Shown here: positions 1 through 12,901 of the stretch, piece by piece
Numbering within the stretch: position 1 is the first letter of the stretch
Layout: each line of letters starts with the position of its first letter
NCBI RefSeq assembly: GCF_025698545.1
Contig: NC_068570.1
Span: 57,245,924 to 57,309,923, forward strand
Length of the DNA stretch: 64,000 nucleotides
Direction of reading: 5' to 3'
Origin: Gossypium raimondii
Lineage: Eukaryota; Streptophyta; Magnoliopsida; Malvales; Malvaceae
Program-made: the position numbers and the translations under genes
The notes under the pieces: model-generated
What the model was told of the DNA's origin: nothing
Seen by the model: only the letters and a program-made list of their open reading frames with translations
The model's database searches: none

Positions 1-635
1 ATTTCTAAGTGAAAATGGTGGATTTTTTGTGAAAGAACTAAATTATAAAGAAAAGAAATTTTCTTTCTTTCTTTTTCTTCTCACATTGGAGGCATGAAAG
101 ATGATAAATTCTCTTCATCTTTCCTCCCTTTTATATTAATCATTTAATAATAAAATAATACTAAAATCTTAATAAAATATTAATTAAATAACATTTATCT
201 CATTAATTAATTAAAATATCACCAACATCATTATTACCTTCTAGAGTTCTCTCTCTTTTTAATTGACCATTTTGCCCTTTATGATCTTTTAAAATTTCAT
301 CATTGAGTCATCACTTAATTTGGTAAAATTATGATTTAGTCCCTCATAATTCTTCACATTTTCAATTTGGTCCCAATTCACCCATTTTCCTTAAAATATT
401 TACACTATTGGTCCTTCACCTTTTTCATATTTATACTTTAACCCTCAAATTTTGAGCATTTACTCTTGAGCAACAAAACTTTTCTCATTTTTGCGATTTA
501 ATCTTTTCTTGAATTAATATGTCATAATATACTTTTCAATGTTGACATAACTCAAAATTTCCTTTTGTCACTTTATTTCCTTATTTTACTATATCAAAAT
601 AATTACTTTCTTCTGTAATAATTTTCGGGTATTAC
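1..635 (-). mobile_element. AT-rich LTR-like end, cut by window edge
   Basis: There is no open reading frame of note here. The stretch is AT-rich with scattered motifs of the form 'tttggtcc' and 'tttagtccct', which are common in plant gypsy LTRs. Read on the minus strand from about 635 it opens with GTAATACCCGAAAATT, which resembles the start of many plant chromovirus LTRs. The other end is outside the window, so no terminal pair or target duplication can be tested. The label is a resemblance only. Confidence 0.3.
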
Positions 636-1506
636 GTTTGTGATTTTTTCTCTAGATTGTATAATCCATTCATGAAATGATTTAATGAATTTCCTTTAAA
701 AAATTGTAGACTTGTTCTATAAAAAAACTCAAACATAATCTAGAACAATCTAACTTATGAAAGTGAATTTACAAAAAGAAATTAAACTATGATTAATATT
801 AAAATGATCTAAATTAAAATATTTATTCAAGAACTCCATTTGAGTCCCAAAATCTTGCATGGTTTTATAATTAAGCTATGATTTATATTAAAACGAAAAA
901 TTCCATCCAATAGAGGGGAAAATAAAATAAATAAAATTCATTTTTCTTGGGTGAAGCAACTAAACGACATCCTTTACAAAATTTTCTCAGTCTTTTCTCT
1001 TGGGTTTAGAAAAAAATCAAATTGAAACCCGAATCGAAATATTTAGACGGTTTATAAATTACAAGTTTAGAAATCGTGGTTATTGGAGTTGAATCAAAAT
1101 TTTTATTTAATATATAATTAATTTTATTTTTTATGATATAAAAATAATTTATATTTAAAATGTTGAAAAATTTAAAAGTTTTATTGGTTTTAAGAATTAT
1201 TTAAAAAGTAGTTGAAATTTTATTAAATAATATTTAAAATTCTAAAATAAAGTTTATTTTATTAAAAATTTTAAAAATAAAAATAAAAATAAAACTGAAT
1301 GGAACCAAATTATAATTAAGAATTCGGAAAATTTAAAAAATGGAGATGAACCGAATGGATATAACCCTAATTTGTTACATAATTTTTTCTTTCCTAGAAG
1401 AAGAAAGCTAAAGAAAATTAAAATTTAAAACAGTAAAGCTCTTTTTCATTTTACTCACATTTTATTCTATCTTTGAGATCCCAAATCTAACAAAAGGAAC
1501 ACCAAA
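636..1506. other. Upstream region of the bZIP gene
   Basis: This is AT-rich sequence with no supported gene. Positions 1020-1380 look like a decayed element, because phrases such as 'gaaacccgaatcg' and 'gatgaaccgaatgg' near its two ends are loosely inverted. The last 100 bases before the ATG at 1507 are the likely bZIP 5' leader; no clear TATA box at a standard distance was recognised. Confidence 0.35.
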
Positions 1507-4500
1507 ATGCAGTATCCTCCGCTTTTAAACCCGAACCCGCTGCCACCCATTCCCTCCAAACCCAATGCATCATCCACCACCCAAACGGCGTTGTTTTTCC
1601 CCAACTCTACCCCATTCTGTGGCTCCCACCACAGGCGAGCCCATTCCGAAGTCCAATTCCGGATTCCGGACGAATTGGATCTCGGCTCCGACACTTTCGA
1701 AGGGTTGGGATCCGAGGATGACTTGTTTTTCAATTACGTGGATATCGAGAAGCTGGGAGGATCATCGAAGGGACCGGAGGAAGGAGGAGGTTCCGGGTCT
1801 TCGAGTGGTGGGTCGGGTCAGAATCAGAAAGGAGAGGAAATCAGTGGTGGGTCCGGGAAGGGAGAGAAGAATGATGGGAAAGGAAGGCATAGGTATAGTA
1901 ATTCAGTTGATGGGTGCTCGACAATGGAGTTGATTGAAGCTAAGAAAGCTATGCCTCCCGATAAGCTTGCTGAATTGTGGAATATTGACCCAAAGAGAGC
2001 CAAAAGGTTTGAGAATTACTTAATAGTTTACTCCAACTTTTTTGGGTTTTTTTTTTTTAAAGTGAATTTGGGATTCGGGTCATTTGGAGTTGTAGAAAGA
2101 AGTTTGAAATTTATGGCTTTTAGTGGGAAGTTTGTGTTTTTTGTTTGATTTCGATAGATTATTCCGTGAAGTTATTAGAAGAAAGTAATAGCAACTTGTA
2201 TTCTAGTTTATAAAGTTTGCGGCTTTTTGTGGTTGGTTTTATCCTTATTTTTTCATGGCATTATGATTGTCTTGTTGAATTGTTCTTTTTTATATCTCAC
2301 TAGTGAAGTTGAACTTTTTCTCTTTTCTTGGGTGCGCATGCATGGGGGTATCGAGCACTTTAGGAAGCAAGTTCAGAGTTGGAACTTGAAAATAACATTT
2401 CCTTATGTGGGGAGGGTAGTGTTTGAATGAAATTCAGAGTTGGTAAAATTAATGAAAAATATGAATTTTTTTATGATCTAATTGATGTCAATAATATGAA
2501 CTTTTATGATCTAATTGATGTCAATAATATGAACTTTTATGATCTAATTGATGAAATATATGAGTTTTATGATATAATTGATATCAATATTAAGTGTTTT
2601 TTCCTTCCAATTCTAGGTGCATTTGTATGGATCATGCATGCTTTTTAGCTCATCCCTTGTTATATGAGTTAGTATTGAGTAGAATGAATGAAATATATAA
2701 ATTTTTAAGATCTAATTGATGTCAATAATATGAATTTTTATGATCTGATTAATGAAAGATATGAGTCTTTATGATATAATTGATATCAATTGTAAGTGTT
2801 TTTCCCTTCCAATTCTAGGTGCATTTGTATGTATTGTGCATGCTTTTTAGTTCATCCCTTGTTATATGAGTTAGTATTTAGTAGAATGAATGAAATATAT
2901 GAATTTTTTATGATCTAATTGATGAAATATATGAGTTTTTATGATACAATTGATGTCAATTATATAGACTTTTCTCCCTTCCCATTCTAGGTGCATTTGT
3001 GAGGATGATGCATGCTTTTAGCTCATCCCTTGTTATATGAGTTAGTACCTAGTAGAATTAATGAAATATATGGATTTTTTATGATCTAAGTGATGTCAAT
3101 TATATGGGGGTTTTCCCCTTCCAATTGTAGGTTCTCTCGTATGGATCATGCATGCTTTCTTTTTGGTACTGTACAATTAGCGGGTTAGTACTCACGGACA
3201 CACAGTAGGGACATACTCACACCACACATGCACGCACTATGTCCAAAGGGAGCTTCCCTAATATAGGCTTACCGCTTGCTCCCCTGGAGGCTTGAACCCG
3301 GATGGGTTTTTTGGGTGAATAGCCCTTGTCCATATAGTTGTTTCATTGACGATCTTTCTTAGCATCGTAGTGCTTCAGTTGATTTTTCACACCCCATGGT
3401 GAAGCGAGTTTTTGTTATTTTAGGAAGTTCAGTTTTGCGGAACTTCCTAAAAGTTTGCATTTTTAAGAATAAATTCAAGTGAATTACATTGTGTCATCTA
3501 TATTTATGTTGCTTTTTTATAGAGTATGTTTTTGGCTTTTTTTGGGTTAAAATATGCTCCTAGTCCCTATGCTTCACACATTTGGAATTTAGTATCTCTA
3601 TTTTTATTTTTAGAAATTTAGTCCCCTACTTTCGAATTTAAAATTTTAGGTCCAATCGTTAACACTATTAAAATTTTTCTGTTAAACGTGTTGGTGTGAT
3701 ATTTTGAAATGAAAAAGCATTCACTTGGTAGCCATGTAACCAATAAAATGGCGTTATAATTTACATGAATTTGACAGAAGAATTCTTACAATGTTAACAA
3801 TTAGACTTGCATTTTTAAATCCAAAAAGTAAGACTAAATTCCTAAAAATTGAAGTAGGGGACTAAATTGCAAATGCATGAAGAGTACGGGGACTTGGAGC
3901 ATATTTTAACCCTTTTTTTTCATTTCATTTATGAGGAAGTTTGCTGCATAAAAATTCTTTTTCCCGAAATTTGATGCTTGTTTTGTACTATGATTAGGAG
4001 ATGTGGCTTAAATGTCCCATGAAAGATATAATTAACCGTAAGTACCAAATTGCATAATTGTATTAGTAAAGCACATCAAAATTTGTATTGCATTATCTCT
4101 ATAGAAAATTGCTAGCTATACTTTTGTGTGTCTAGTGAATTTTAGCATGTTATGGACTGTTTCACCATCCAATTTTGTGCTGGTACGGTCTTGAGTAGGA
4201 CATATCTCGTGTCAGTATTACCCAACATTTGCTTCATAAATACTCTCAATTCATCTTTGTTATTTTTTCTCTGTCTAAATTATTGTTTAATTGTTTTTCC
4301 CAATGGTTTTATCTTATTAAAATTTGGTAATCAGTTTTATAATATATATTTTATCATTGCAAACTTGCCTTTTTAGAAGTTTTTGTTTGTAAGGCCCGTT
4401 TTGTCACCATATTTCATGCCCTGGCATACTGTAATCAGAGCATAGCTAAAAATATTGGCGTGTAGAATATCACTTAAACCATCAACAAAATGACTTATGG

Positions 4501-6090
4501 ACAGTTATGGATTTTGTTGAAATATTTCTCTTTTTCTGCACATTTGACCGCCGTTAGTTTTGTTTGAGTTTTGGGCAAATCAGCTGTTCTTTCCGAACTC
4601 TGGAACTTGCAATAGCGGGTCTAGTAAGGTCATGTGTGCAAATGTTATAACCTTTCCTGGTTCATATTTCTTAGTGTATAAAGCTTCTAAACTCTTTTTG
4701 TTCATATATTAATGCTAAGGTGTATCTTGTCTTAAATGAATAAGCATTTAGTGATGTGGCTGAGCTAGAGCAATCTGATCTCTCCACTCAACGCCCCTCA
4801 ACCCCTCTCATAGATTTGACAATGTTGGATTGTGTGGTGAGCGTGGGTTCACACTCAGGATTCTGCTAAGAAATTACATAAATTTTGTAGGATCATGGCA
4901 AATAGGCAGTCAGCTGCTCGCTCTAAGGAGAGGAAAGCTCGATATATAACTGAACTGGAGAGAAAAGTCCAAACACTTCAAACGGAAGCAACTACTCTTT
5001 CTGCCCAACTAACCCTATTCCAGGTTTTTCTTGAACACTTACCTCTCTCATTGCACAGGTTTGGAGCCCGTTTGTGGTTACTATTTGCATTCATTCCTAT
5101 GAGAATGTCATATCTACATATTAAACAATCAAGGAAAAGTATGTTAACATCCCTTAGTTCCGATACGAAAATACATTTACTTTAAACTAAACGAACTGTA
5201 TTTTCTATCAACCTACGGGGGGCGAGTGTCTTTTACAATATTTGGGGGTTCTACTTTGTAAGCAAATAAATTGCTTTTTCACAATTGGGGTTTTAGTTCC
5301 TTCTTATGTTGTGAATGAGGATACATTCCATCTTATGTTACTCTCATCTTTTGTTTTTTAAACTAAAATCTGAATTTTAATAGTTCATGTTTAATTCCAG
5401 AGAGATGTAACAGGCTTGACAACTGAGAACACCGAACTTAAGCTTCGGTTACAGGCTATGGATCAACAGGCTCGACTACGTGATGGTATATCTCATCCTG
5501 ACTCTTTTATTTACCCAATTCTCTCTAAGATTGCATGCTTTTTGTAAGTGTATACTCGGCACATCTTGGAAATGCCAATTTGTTACACAAGTTAAAGCAG
5601 TTTATTATACCATATTTACTCAATGATAGGATACAATACAAACCGGAATCGAACTAGTTTATTTGGATCGAGATATTTAGTCATGTTTTCCCGTTATCTG
5701 TTTCCGATTACAGCTCTGAACGAAGCACTGAAGAAGGAAGTAGAGGGGCTGAAGATTGCTACCGGAGAAGCAACGACACCCACAAACACATTCAATTTGG
5801 GAATGCACCATATACCATACACCCAATCTTCATTTCTCCCTCCCCAGCCTCAGCATATGCAAATCGACACCCAAAACATACAAATGCCACCATTTCAGCC
5901 CTTACAATCTAACACATTGACAACTAATCCGTCCGTGGTAGGTGCCACCAATTCATATGCCTTTGCCGATATGATGCAACAGGATCCTCTAGGCCAATTG
6001 CAGGGGCTTGATATCAGTAGCGGTGGTTCCCACTCAGTGAAATCCGAAGGACCCTCGATTTCCACCAGTGAAAGCAGTGGAACATTATGA
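1507..6090 (+). CDS. bZIP18: Group I bZIP transcription factor, bZIP18-like
   Basis: Nuclear DNA-binding activator or repressor of the plant group I bZIP family (VIP1, RF2a, bZIP18, bZIP52). Exons by GT-AG junctions are 1507-2006, 4891-5023, 5401-5485 and 5714-6090, giving 364 residues. The basic region is residues 168-186, with Asn171 and Lys179 in an N-x7-K spacing; lysine in place of the usual arginine is the mark of group I. The zipper follows with Leu196, Leu203, Leu217 and Leu224. Residues 42-47 (HRRAHS) fit the HxRxxS motif that recruits 14-3-3 proteins when phosphorylated in VIP1 relatives, so cytoplasm-nucleus shuttling is likely by analogy. The N-terminus is Pro-rich and the C-terminus Gln/Pro-rich. 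Intron 1 (2.9 kb) is swollen by repeats. Family is certain; the exact orthologue is inferred from motifs, length and gene order. Confidence 0.93.
2440..3160 (+). repeat. Compound minisatellite in bZIP intron 1
   Basis: A unit holding 'gtgcatttgtatgga', 'catgcatgctttt' and 'agctcatcccttgttatatg' recurs near 2618, 2819, 2990 and 3128, so spacing falls from about 200 to 140 bases. Between these are short direct repeats of 'tatgatctaattgatgtcaa', the first pair only 38 bases apart at 2473-2550. Units differ by substitutions and deletions, so the array is old. Confidence 0.75.
3163..3345 (-). mobile_element. SINE-like sequence with tRNA-type B box
   Basis: On the minus strand the sequence includes GGGTTCAAGCC (near 3290), which matches the pol III B-box consensus. 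The surroundings are unusually GC-rich for this intron, running from 'tactgtacaattagcgggtt' to 'gggtgaatagccc'. I could not see a clear A box or target duplication, so this is a candidate only. Confidence 0.35.
3544..3912. mobile_element. MITE family A, copy 1
   Basis: The ends are inverted repeats: GGGTTAAAATATGCTCC at the left and, at the right, GGAGCATATTTTAACCC. The inner arms also pair with mismatches (left 'tttagaaatttagtcccct', right 'ggactaaattcct'). The middle 'cattcacttggtagccatgt' is shared almost exactly with the copy at 48129-48475. Both flanks here are T runs, so the target duplication is not resolved. It sits in bZIP intron 1 and has no coding capacity. Confidence 0.72.
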
Positions 6091-6589
6091 TACAGAAAGT
6101 GTTTCTCGTCTGCAACTTGCTCTGCCTTATTTGTTGGATTGTTTATAGGCTCACCAACCTTTATTGACATCAAAAGGTACTATTCGTTTGAATTCAGTTC
6201 TTTTAATGAATTCATATTCATTGTAGGATTAGAATTTTTTGATCCATAGGAAGTAATGGGTTAATGCAGCATCTTGGACCAGCTGCTCTGATTGTATTAT
6301 TTGTTAAAAGTTCTGTTTAAAAAAGTTGTATTGCTGGTGAATTTCTTCAAATGGCTTTTGTTTGTTTTCAGTTCCTGAAGCTTACTTACTGTTCCTTTAT
6401 TAAAGTTCTCAAATTTTCGTATTGAATGGTTGAATCGAGAATTAATGATTCGACAGTGATATATAATTGGAATTAGCTAAAACCATTTTGAACTGTGGTG
6501 AAAAAACTCAAATTTGGGAATTGAAAAATCGGATTTTTTGTTTTTATTATTTTTATTTTTAATAAAAAAATTTAATTTTTGTCAATTGA

Positions 6590-6710
6590 GTCTTTTAACT
6601 CGATTGGCATGGGTGTTGTCAATGCAAAATGGTGTGGGTTTGAGTGCGTTGAAGCGCATTATTTTTCTATTTTTGAGTTAAGGAGGAGTTATAAGTTGAT
6701 ATGATCATAA
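6590..6710 (+). mobile_element. SINE-like segment
   Basis: TTAACTCGATTGGCATGGGTG resembles a degenerate A box and TGGGTTTGAGTGC, about 30 bases on, a B box, the spacing seen in tRNA-derived SINEs. An AT-rich tail follows. Ends and target duplications were not found. Confidence 0.35.
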
Positions 6711-6987
6711 CTTATAATGAGATTATTAAAAAATTAATTTTTAATTTATTTATGATTTTTATTTTATTTTTACAGTATTGAAAACTAATTTCATCAATTC
6801 AAACTCGAATTTAGTAATAAAATTCACTTAATTTACAATTTAAAATGAAAATAACTTCAATTTAAAATAATTATATGATTTTTAAAAATAATTCAATAAA
6901 ATTTAAGTTCATATTATGCAGATCCAAATTGACTTAATTTGAAACAAACTCGAGTTGCTTAATTGATAAGTCAAACTTTAATTCATG

Positions 6988-7619
6988 GGATAATATAATT
7001 TTGACTCTTAAACTTAACAACTAGGTTCACTGTGGTATTTGCACTTTTTTTTAGTATTTATTTTGACACCTAAACTTAACAATTAGATTCATTTTGGTCC
7101 TTAGACTTAAAAAATATAAAAGTTTGATAACATGATAGTCTAATTTATATAAATTTTTAGGTGATGACGTGGTATAATCTTAGAATGTCACATACAATGT
7201 TCTAATAATCAAACCAATGGTTGAACCATTTAGACCACTGGTTTCCAATTCAATCAGTTTGATCGATTCAATAGATGACCAACAATAATTAAAAATAAAT
7301 AAAAAATATTAAATCGGTTCAACATGTTCAACCTAGTTTTTGTCTCAGATTCTTATTTTTAGGTTTTGAGTAGTTTTCGATTCAATTGGTTTAACCATTT
7401 TGTTTGGACTAATTTACCGGTTTGTTCTTGGTCCAATCAGTTTGATCGATGGATCCAATCATGTTCTGAGAACACTAGTCATATTATTAAATTTTGATAG
7501 AATCCAAGTTTAGGTACTAAAATAGATTAAGTTGTCAAGTTAAGCTACAAAAGTGAACCAAAAAAGGTACAGCACCAAAGTGGACTAGTTGCCAGTTCAG
7601 GGACAAATTTATATTATCC
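6988..7619. mobile_element. MITE with long imperfect terminal inverted repeats
   Basis: The left end GGATAATATAATTTTGACTC and the reverse complement of the right end (GGATAATATAAATTTGTCCC) match, and pairing goes on past 'aacaactaggttcac' and 'caactagtccac'. The element is 632 bases with another insert inside. Its right end is about 50 bases from the telo-box of the eS26 promoter. No target duplication was seen. Confidence 0.6.
7197..7482. mobile_element. Candidate element nested in the 6988-7619 MITE
   Basis: The segment begins 'aatgttctaataatcaaacc' and ends with 'gttctgagaacac'; read in reverse the right end begins 'gtgttctcagaac', loosely like the left. Inside are repeated phrases such as 'aatcagtttgatcgat' (near 7253 and 7436). 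It interrupts the arms of the outer element, which suggests a nested insertion, but the boundaries are approximate. Confidence 0.35.
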
Positions 7620-7670
7620 TTTTGGGTACAATTCAAAACAACAAAAACGTACAAAGGACTAAATAAGAAT

Positions 7671-7679
7671 TTAGGGTTT
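7671..7679 (-). promoter_or_regulatory. Telo-box of the eS26 promoter
   Basis: TTAGGGTTT on the plus strand is AAACCCTAA on the minus strand, the telo-box typical of plant ribosomal protein promoters. It lies 29 bases before the TATA box and about 110 before the start codon. Confidence 0.75.
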
Positions 7680-7707
7680 TGAGACTTCGGTGGAGTGATT
7701 CTTCGCC

Positions 7708-7714
7708 TATAAAA
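7708..7714 (+). promoter_or_regulatory. TATA box of the eS26 gene
   Basis: TATAAAA in a GC-containing context (cgccTATAAAAgc). A start of transcription 25-35 bases on, near 7740, would leave a leader of about 50 bases before the ATG at 7790. Confidence 0.75.
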
Positions 7715-7789
7715 GCAACATTTTCTTGTCCAAAAGTCTAACTTTGGTCAGCCGGCAGAAGCAGAGAGCCTACACTTAAATCTCAAGCA

Positions 7790-9622
<1,833 letters not shown>

Positions 9623-11509
9623 GGTTCTTTGAGTTTCGAATGGATTTGTATTTTTGTTTTGTCTCGCTATAAAATGGTTACTTGAGTCATGTGAAACTGG
9701 GAGTTGTGTAGGAAGTTTTTGATCAAAATTTAATTGTGTCAGACACATTTTTGTTAAGCTATGAATTGTTGAGAAAACTAGTTGGAATCTCATTGTTTCT
9801 GCTTAACTTGTTCTTAAAACATCTCTTACCATTTGACATATTGATCTTTATTTGACATGAAACTGTTTTATCCATGATGGGTTGTTCGGGTATGATTGAC
9901 CCAAATCAAAGTCGAAGCTTGAGCTTGACTCCACACTCAAAGTTGAATGCTTTGCTTGAACTCAACTTGGTAAGCAACTTGGCTATTTCTTCTCGACTCT
10001 TCAGTATGAGCTTGTTTGAGTTTCGGTTTAACTCAATAAATGAGCTCAGCACAATAAGAAAAATGTTTAGCTATTTGAGCTTCTAGCATCTCTCCTCCTA
10101 CATCCTTAGATTCCCATATCTATGGTTCGGAATTTTCAGCGTTAGTATAATTCCTTGGAAATCTGATGCATCCTTCGACCATGACCATGGAAGTCTGCCT
10201 CGATTACATTGGAGACATGGAAGGGTACTTGCAGCATAACCTGACTGCTGGTTTTTAGCAACAACATAAATAAACTTTATTCTTAAATGCAAGTATGGTT
10301 CTATATGTATGGGGGCAAAGACCACATACAATTTGATTTATCCAAATGGTAATTTGGGGTTTTCTTTCTAACATCCATTTCAGCACCATTATTTTGCCAT
10401 TGCAGTGACCAGGGGATGTAAAGTAAATAAACGGAATATGTACATGCATACATGCACACATGATGTAAATAAATGTTATGAAAGCCATATTATGCCTTTG
10501 ATCAAGTTCACCCCATGAAACTGCTTTAGAGTTTTCCATAATGGGGGCTACAGCCGCAGATGGAACAATAATACCTATCATTTATATGAAAACTGCAGAT
10601 CAGCACTAAAAAAGAAAAAGAGAAGAGTTTAAGGACAGGTTTTTTTAGTCCAATTGAACTTGTTCTATATCATGTCATTTGTAAAGCAAATTAAAAACCA
10701 TCTCCAAACGTATAATTCTGCCCCCAGTTCTTCTACTATTTATATTTTTGAAATTTAGTCCAGTTACTTTTAATTTCATGGATTTACCATTCTAATTGTA
10801 AATTTTAAGAGTTCAAGTATCATTGGCAACATTGTTAAGTGATTTTGTTAAATTTAAACATGTTTTTTCTATTAAAATTTTAATTTTAGAACACATCGTG
10901 GAATATTAAAATGATATAATATTGATAGTTTGAATATGCAACTATAATATTTTGAAGTTTAGAGACCAAATTAGAATGAAAGTTATAATTTGGGGACATC
11001 TTATGGAATTAACTCTTTATGGAAAAGAATAGATTACTTAACAAATACAGAGATTGAGAGCATAATTAAACCCTTTTGGTAATCACTCTCTAATTTGGAT
11101 TTCTAGAGAAGTTAAAATTAACCCTCCTACTTTTCTTATCTAAAAACTCAATCACATCATTAATATTATTAGTATTTTTCGTTAAAATCATCAACTTAGT
11201 ATGTTGATTAGATTACCTTTGTATAACGTTATATATGATTGACAAAAATAAATATATTAAGTTGATAAGATTTTGATGAAAAATACCAAAAATACTGAGG
11301 ATTGTACTAGGTTTTTTAATTGAAAAAGTAGGAAGATTGAATTTTTAATTTTTGAAGTACAGGGACTAAATCTTAAATTCTGGATAAGTACAGGGACTAA
11401 TAGCACATTTTAACCTAAAAGAAAATGTTCTTCGGCTCTAGTTCCTTGAAAGCCTCTTCTTTATTTGGCTTTAGCAACAGCCATCGGCAATTCCCCGCCG
11501 CATAAAACG
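9623..11509. other. Intergenic region between eS26 and PPR genes
   Basis: The first 250 bases are the eS26 3' region. From 9854 to 10090 the text is rich in TGAGCTTG/AACTCAA phrases, typical of a decayed inverted element. From 10700 to 11420 there are 'agtacagggactaa' motifs and an end 'gcacattttaacc' that resembles MITE family A. A minus-strand open frame at 10255-10581 was not recognised and is not called. Confidence 0.5.
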
Positions 11510-12901
11510 ATGAGCACCGCCGCTACCGCCACCACATCCGCACTCACCAACCTCATTTTGAAATCCACCAACAGACAGTCCCTAATCAAGTCTCTCATCT
11601 GCCCAACTATCCACTGGACTCCACTTTTAGTAAACACCATCCTTAAACATCTATGGAACCACGGCCCGAAAGCCCTCCAGTTCTTCGACATCCTCCTCCA
11701 AAACCACCCCACCTACGTCCACTCCGCTTCCTCCTTCGACCACGCCATCGACGTCGCCGCTCGTCTCCGCGACTACGCCACCGTCTTCACCCTCCTCCAC
11801 CGTATGCGCTCTCTCCGCCTCCATCCCACTCCCAAAACTTTCGCCATCATCGCCGAAAGGTATGTCGCCGCTGGAAAACCCGATAAAGCACTTAAAATCT
11901 TCTTGTCAATGCATCAACATGGTTGTTTTCAGGATTTGCGTTCTTTTAATACAATTCTCGATGTTCTATGTAAAGCTAAACGTGTTGAGAAAGCATGGAA
12001 CTTTTTTAAAATACTTAGAGGAAGGTTTCAAGCTGATGTTGTTAGTTATAATACAATTGCAAATGGTTGGTGTTTAATTAAGAGAACAAATAAGGCTCTT
12101 GATACTTTAAAAGAAATGGTGGAGAAGGGTCTGAGTCCAAATTTGACTAGTTATAACATAATGCTAAAAGGGTATTTTAGAGCTGGTCAAATCGAAGAGG
12201 GTTGGAAGTTTTTTCTTGAAATGAAGAAGAGAAGGTGTGAAATCGATGTTGTTACTTATACCACTGTAGTTCATGGTCTTGGTGTTGTCGGCGAGGTTAA
12301 AAGGGCTCGAAAAGTTTTCAATGAGATGGTTGATAAAGGCGTATTGCCCTCGGTTGCGACTTACAATGCTTTGATTCAAGTTTTGTGTAAGAAAGACAGT
12401 GTAGAGAATGCGGTTTCGGTTTTTGAGGAGATGTTGAGGAAGGGTTATGTGCCGAATTCGATTACTTTTAATGTGGTGATCAGGGGGTTGTGTCATAAAG
12501 AACAAATGGAAAAGGCTATGGAATATATGGATATGATGAGGGATAACGATTGTGGACCGAATGTGCAGACTTACAATATTGTGATTCGATATTTTTGTGA
12601 TGCCGGTGAGATTGGAAAAGGTTTGGAGTTGCTTGAGAAGATGAGTAGTGAGAATTGCTTGCCAAATTTGGATACATACAATATTTTGATAAGTTCAATG
12701 TTTGTAAGGAAGAAATCTGATGATATGGTGGTGGCTGGGAAGCTGTTGATTGAGATGGTTGATAGAGGATTTATGCCTCGAAGATTAACTTTCAACCGGA
12801 TTTTGGATGGACTTTTGTTGACAGGTAATCAAGGTTTTGCAAAGGAGATTTTGAGATTGCAGACCAAATGTAGCCGTCTTCCTCGACAGTTTAAATTGTG
12901 A
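11510..12901 (+). CDS. OTP43: P-class pentatricopeptide repeat protein, OTP43-like
   Basis: Organelle RNA-binding protein without introns, 463 residues. The frame is open from an upstream TGA at 11447, but the first ATG is 11510, so the protein begins MSTAATATTSALTNL, a Ser/Thr/Ala-rich start fit for mitochondrial import. About ten 35-residue PPR units follow, with repeated cores such as SYNTIANGWC, TYTTVVHGLG, TYNALIQVLC, TFNVVIRGLC, TYNIVIRYFC and TYNILISSMF; no E, DYW or SMR tail is present. The text 'NHGPKALQFF', 'GYFRAGQIEEGW' and the C-terminus 'GNQGFAKEILR' agree with what I recall of Arabidopsis OTP43 (At1g74900), needed for trans-splicing of mitochondrial nad1 intron 1. The first 360 bases use C-ending codons heavily, unlike the rest. 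Family certain; orthologue likely but not searched. Confidence 0.9.
   Translation: MSTAATATTSALTNLILKSTNRQSLIKSLICPTIHWTPLLVNTILKHLWNHGPKALQFFDILLQNHPTYVHSASSFDHAIDVAARLRDYATVFTLLHRMRSLRLHPTPKTFAIIAERYVAAGKPDKALKIFLSMHQHGCFQDLRSFNTILDVLCKAKRVEKAWNFFKILRGRFQADVVSYNTIANGWCLIKRTNKALDTLKEMVEKGLSPNLTSYNIMLKGYFRAGQIEEGWKFFLEMKKRRCEIDVVTYTTVVHGLGVVGEVKRARKVFNEMVDKGVLPSVATYNALIQVLCKKDSVENAVSVFEEMLRKGYVPNSITFNVVIRGLCHKEQMEKAMEYMDMMRDNDCGPNVQTYNIVIRYFCDAGEIGKGLELLEKMSSENCLPNLDTYNILISSMFVRKKSDDMVVAGKLLIEMVDRGFMPRRLTFNRILDGLLLTGNQGFAKEILRLQTKCSRLPRQFKL

Larger units (their letters stand above)
6091..7670. other. Intergenic region between bZIP and eS26 genes
   Basis: The first 200-300 bases are the bZIP 3' region. 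The remainder is AT-rich and holds a SINE-like segment and a MITE with another element inside it. No gene is supported. Confidence 0.7.

Noticed and set aside
10255-10581. Minus-strand open frame of 108 codons
   Set aside because: The text (start MIGIIVPSAAVAPIMENSKA) was not recognised, the second half is Cys/His-rich low-quality sequence, and no promoter or splice support is visible. Not called as a gene.
11465-11509. N-terminal extension of the PPR protein
   Set aside because: The codon at 11465 is TTG, not ATG; the first ATG in frame is 11510.
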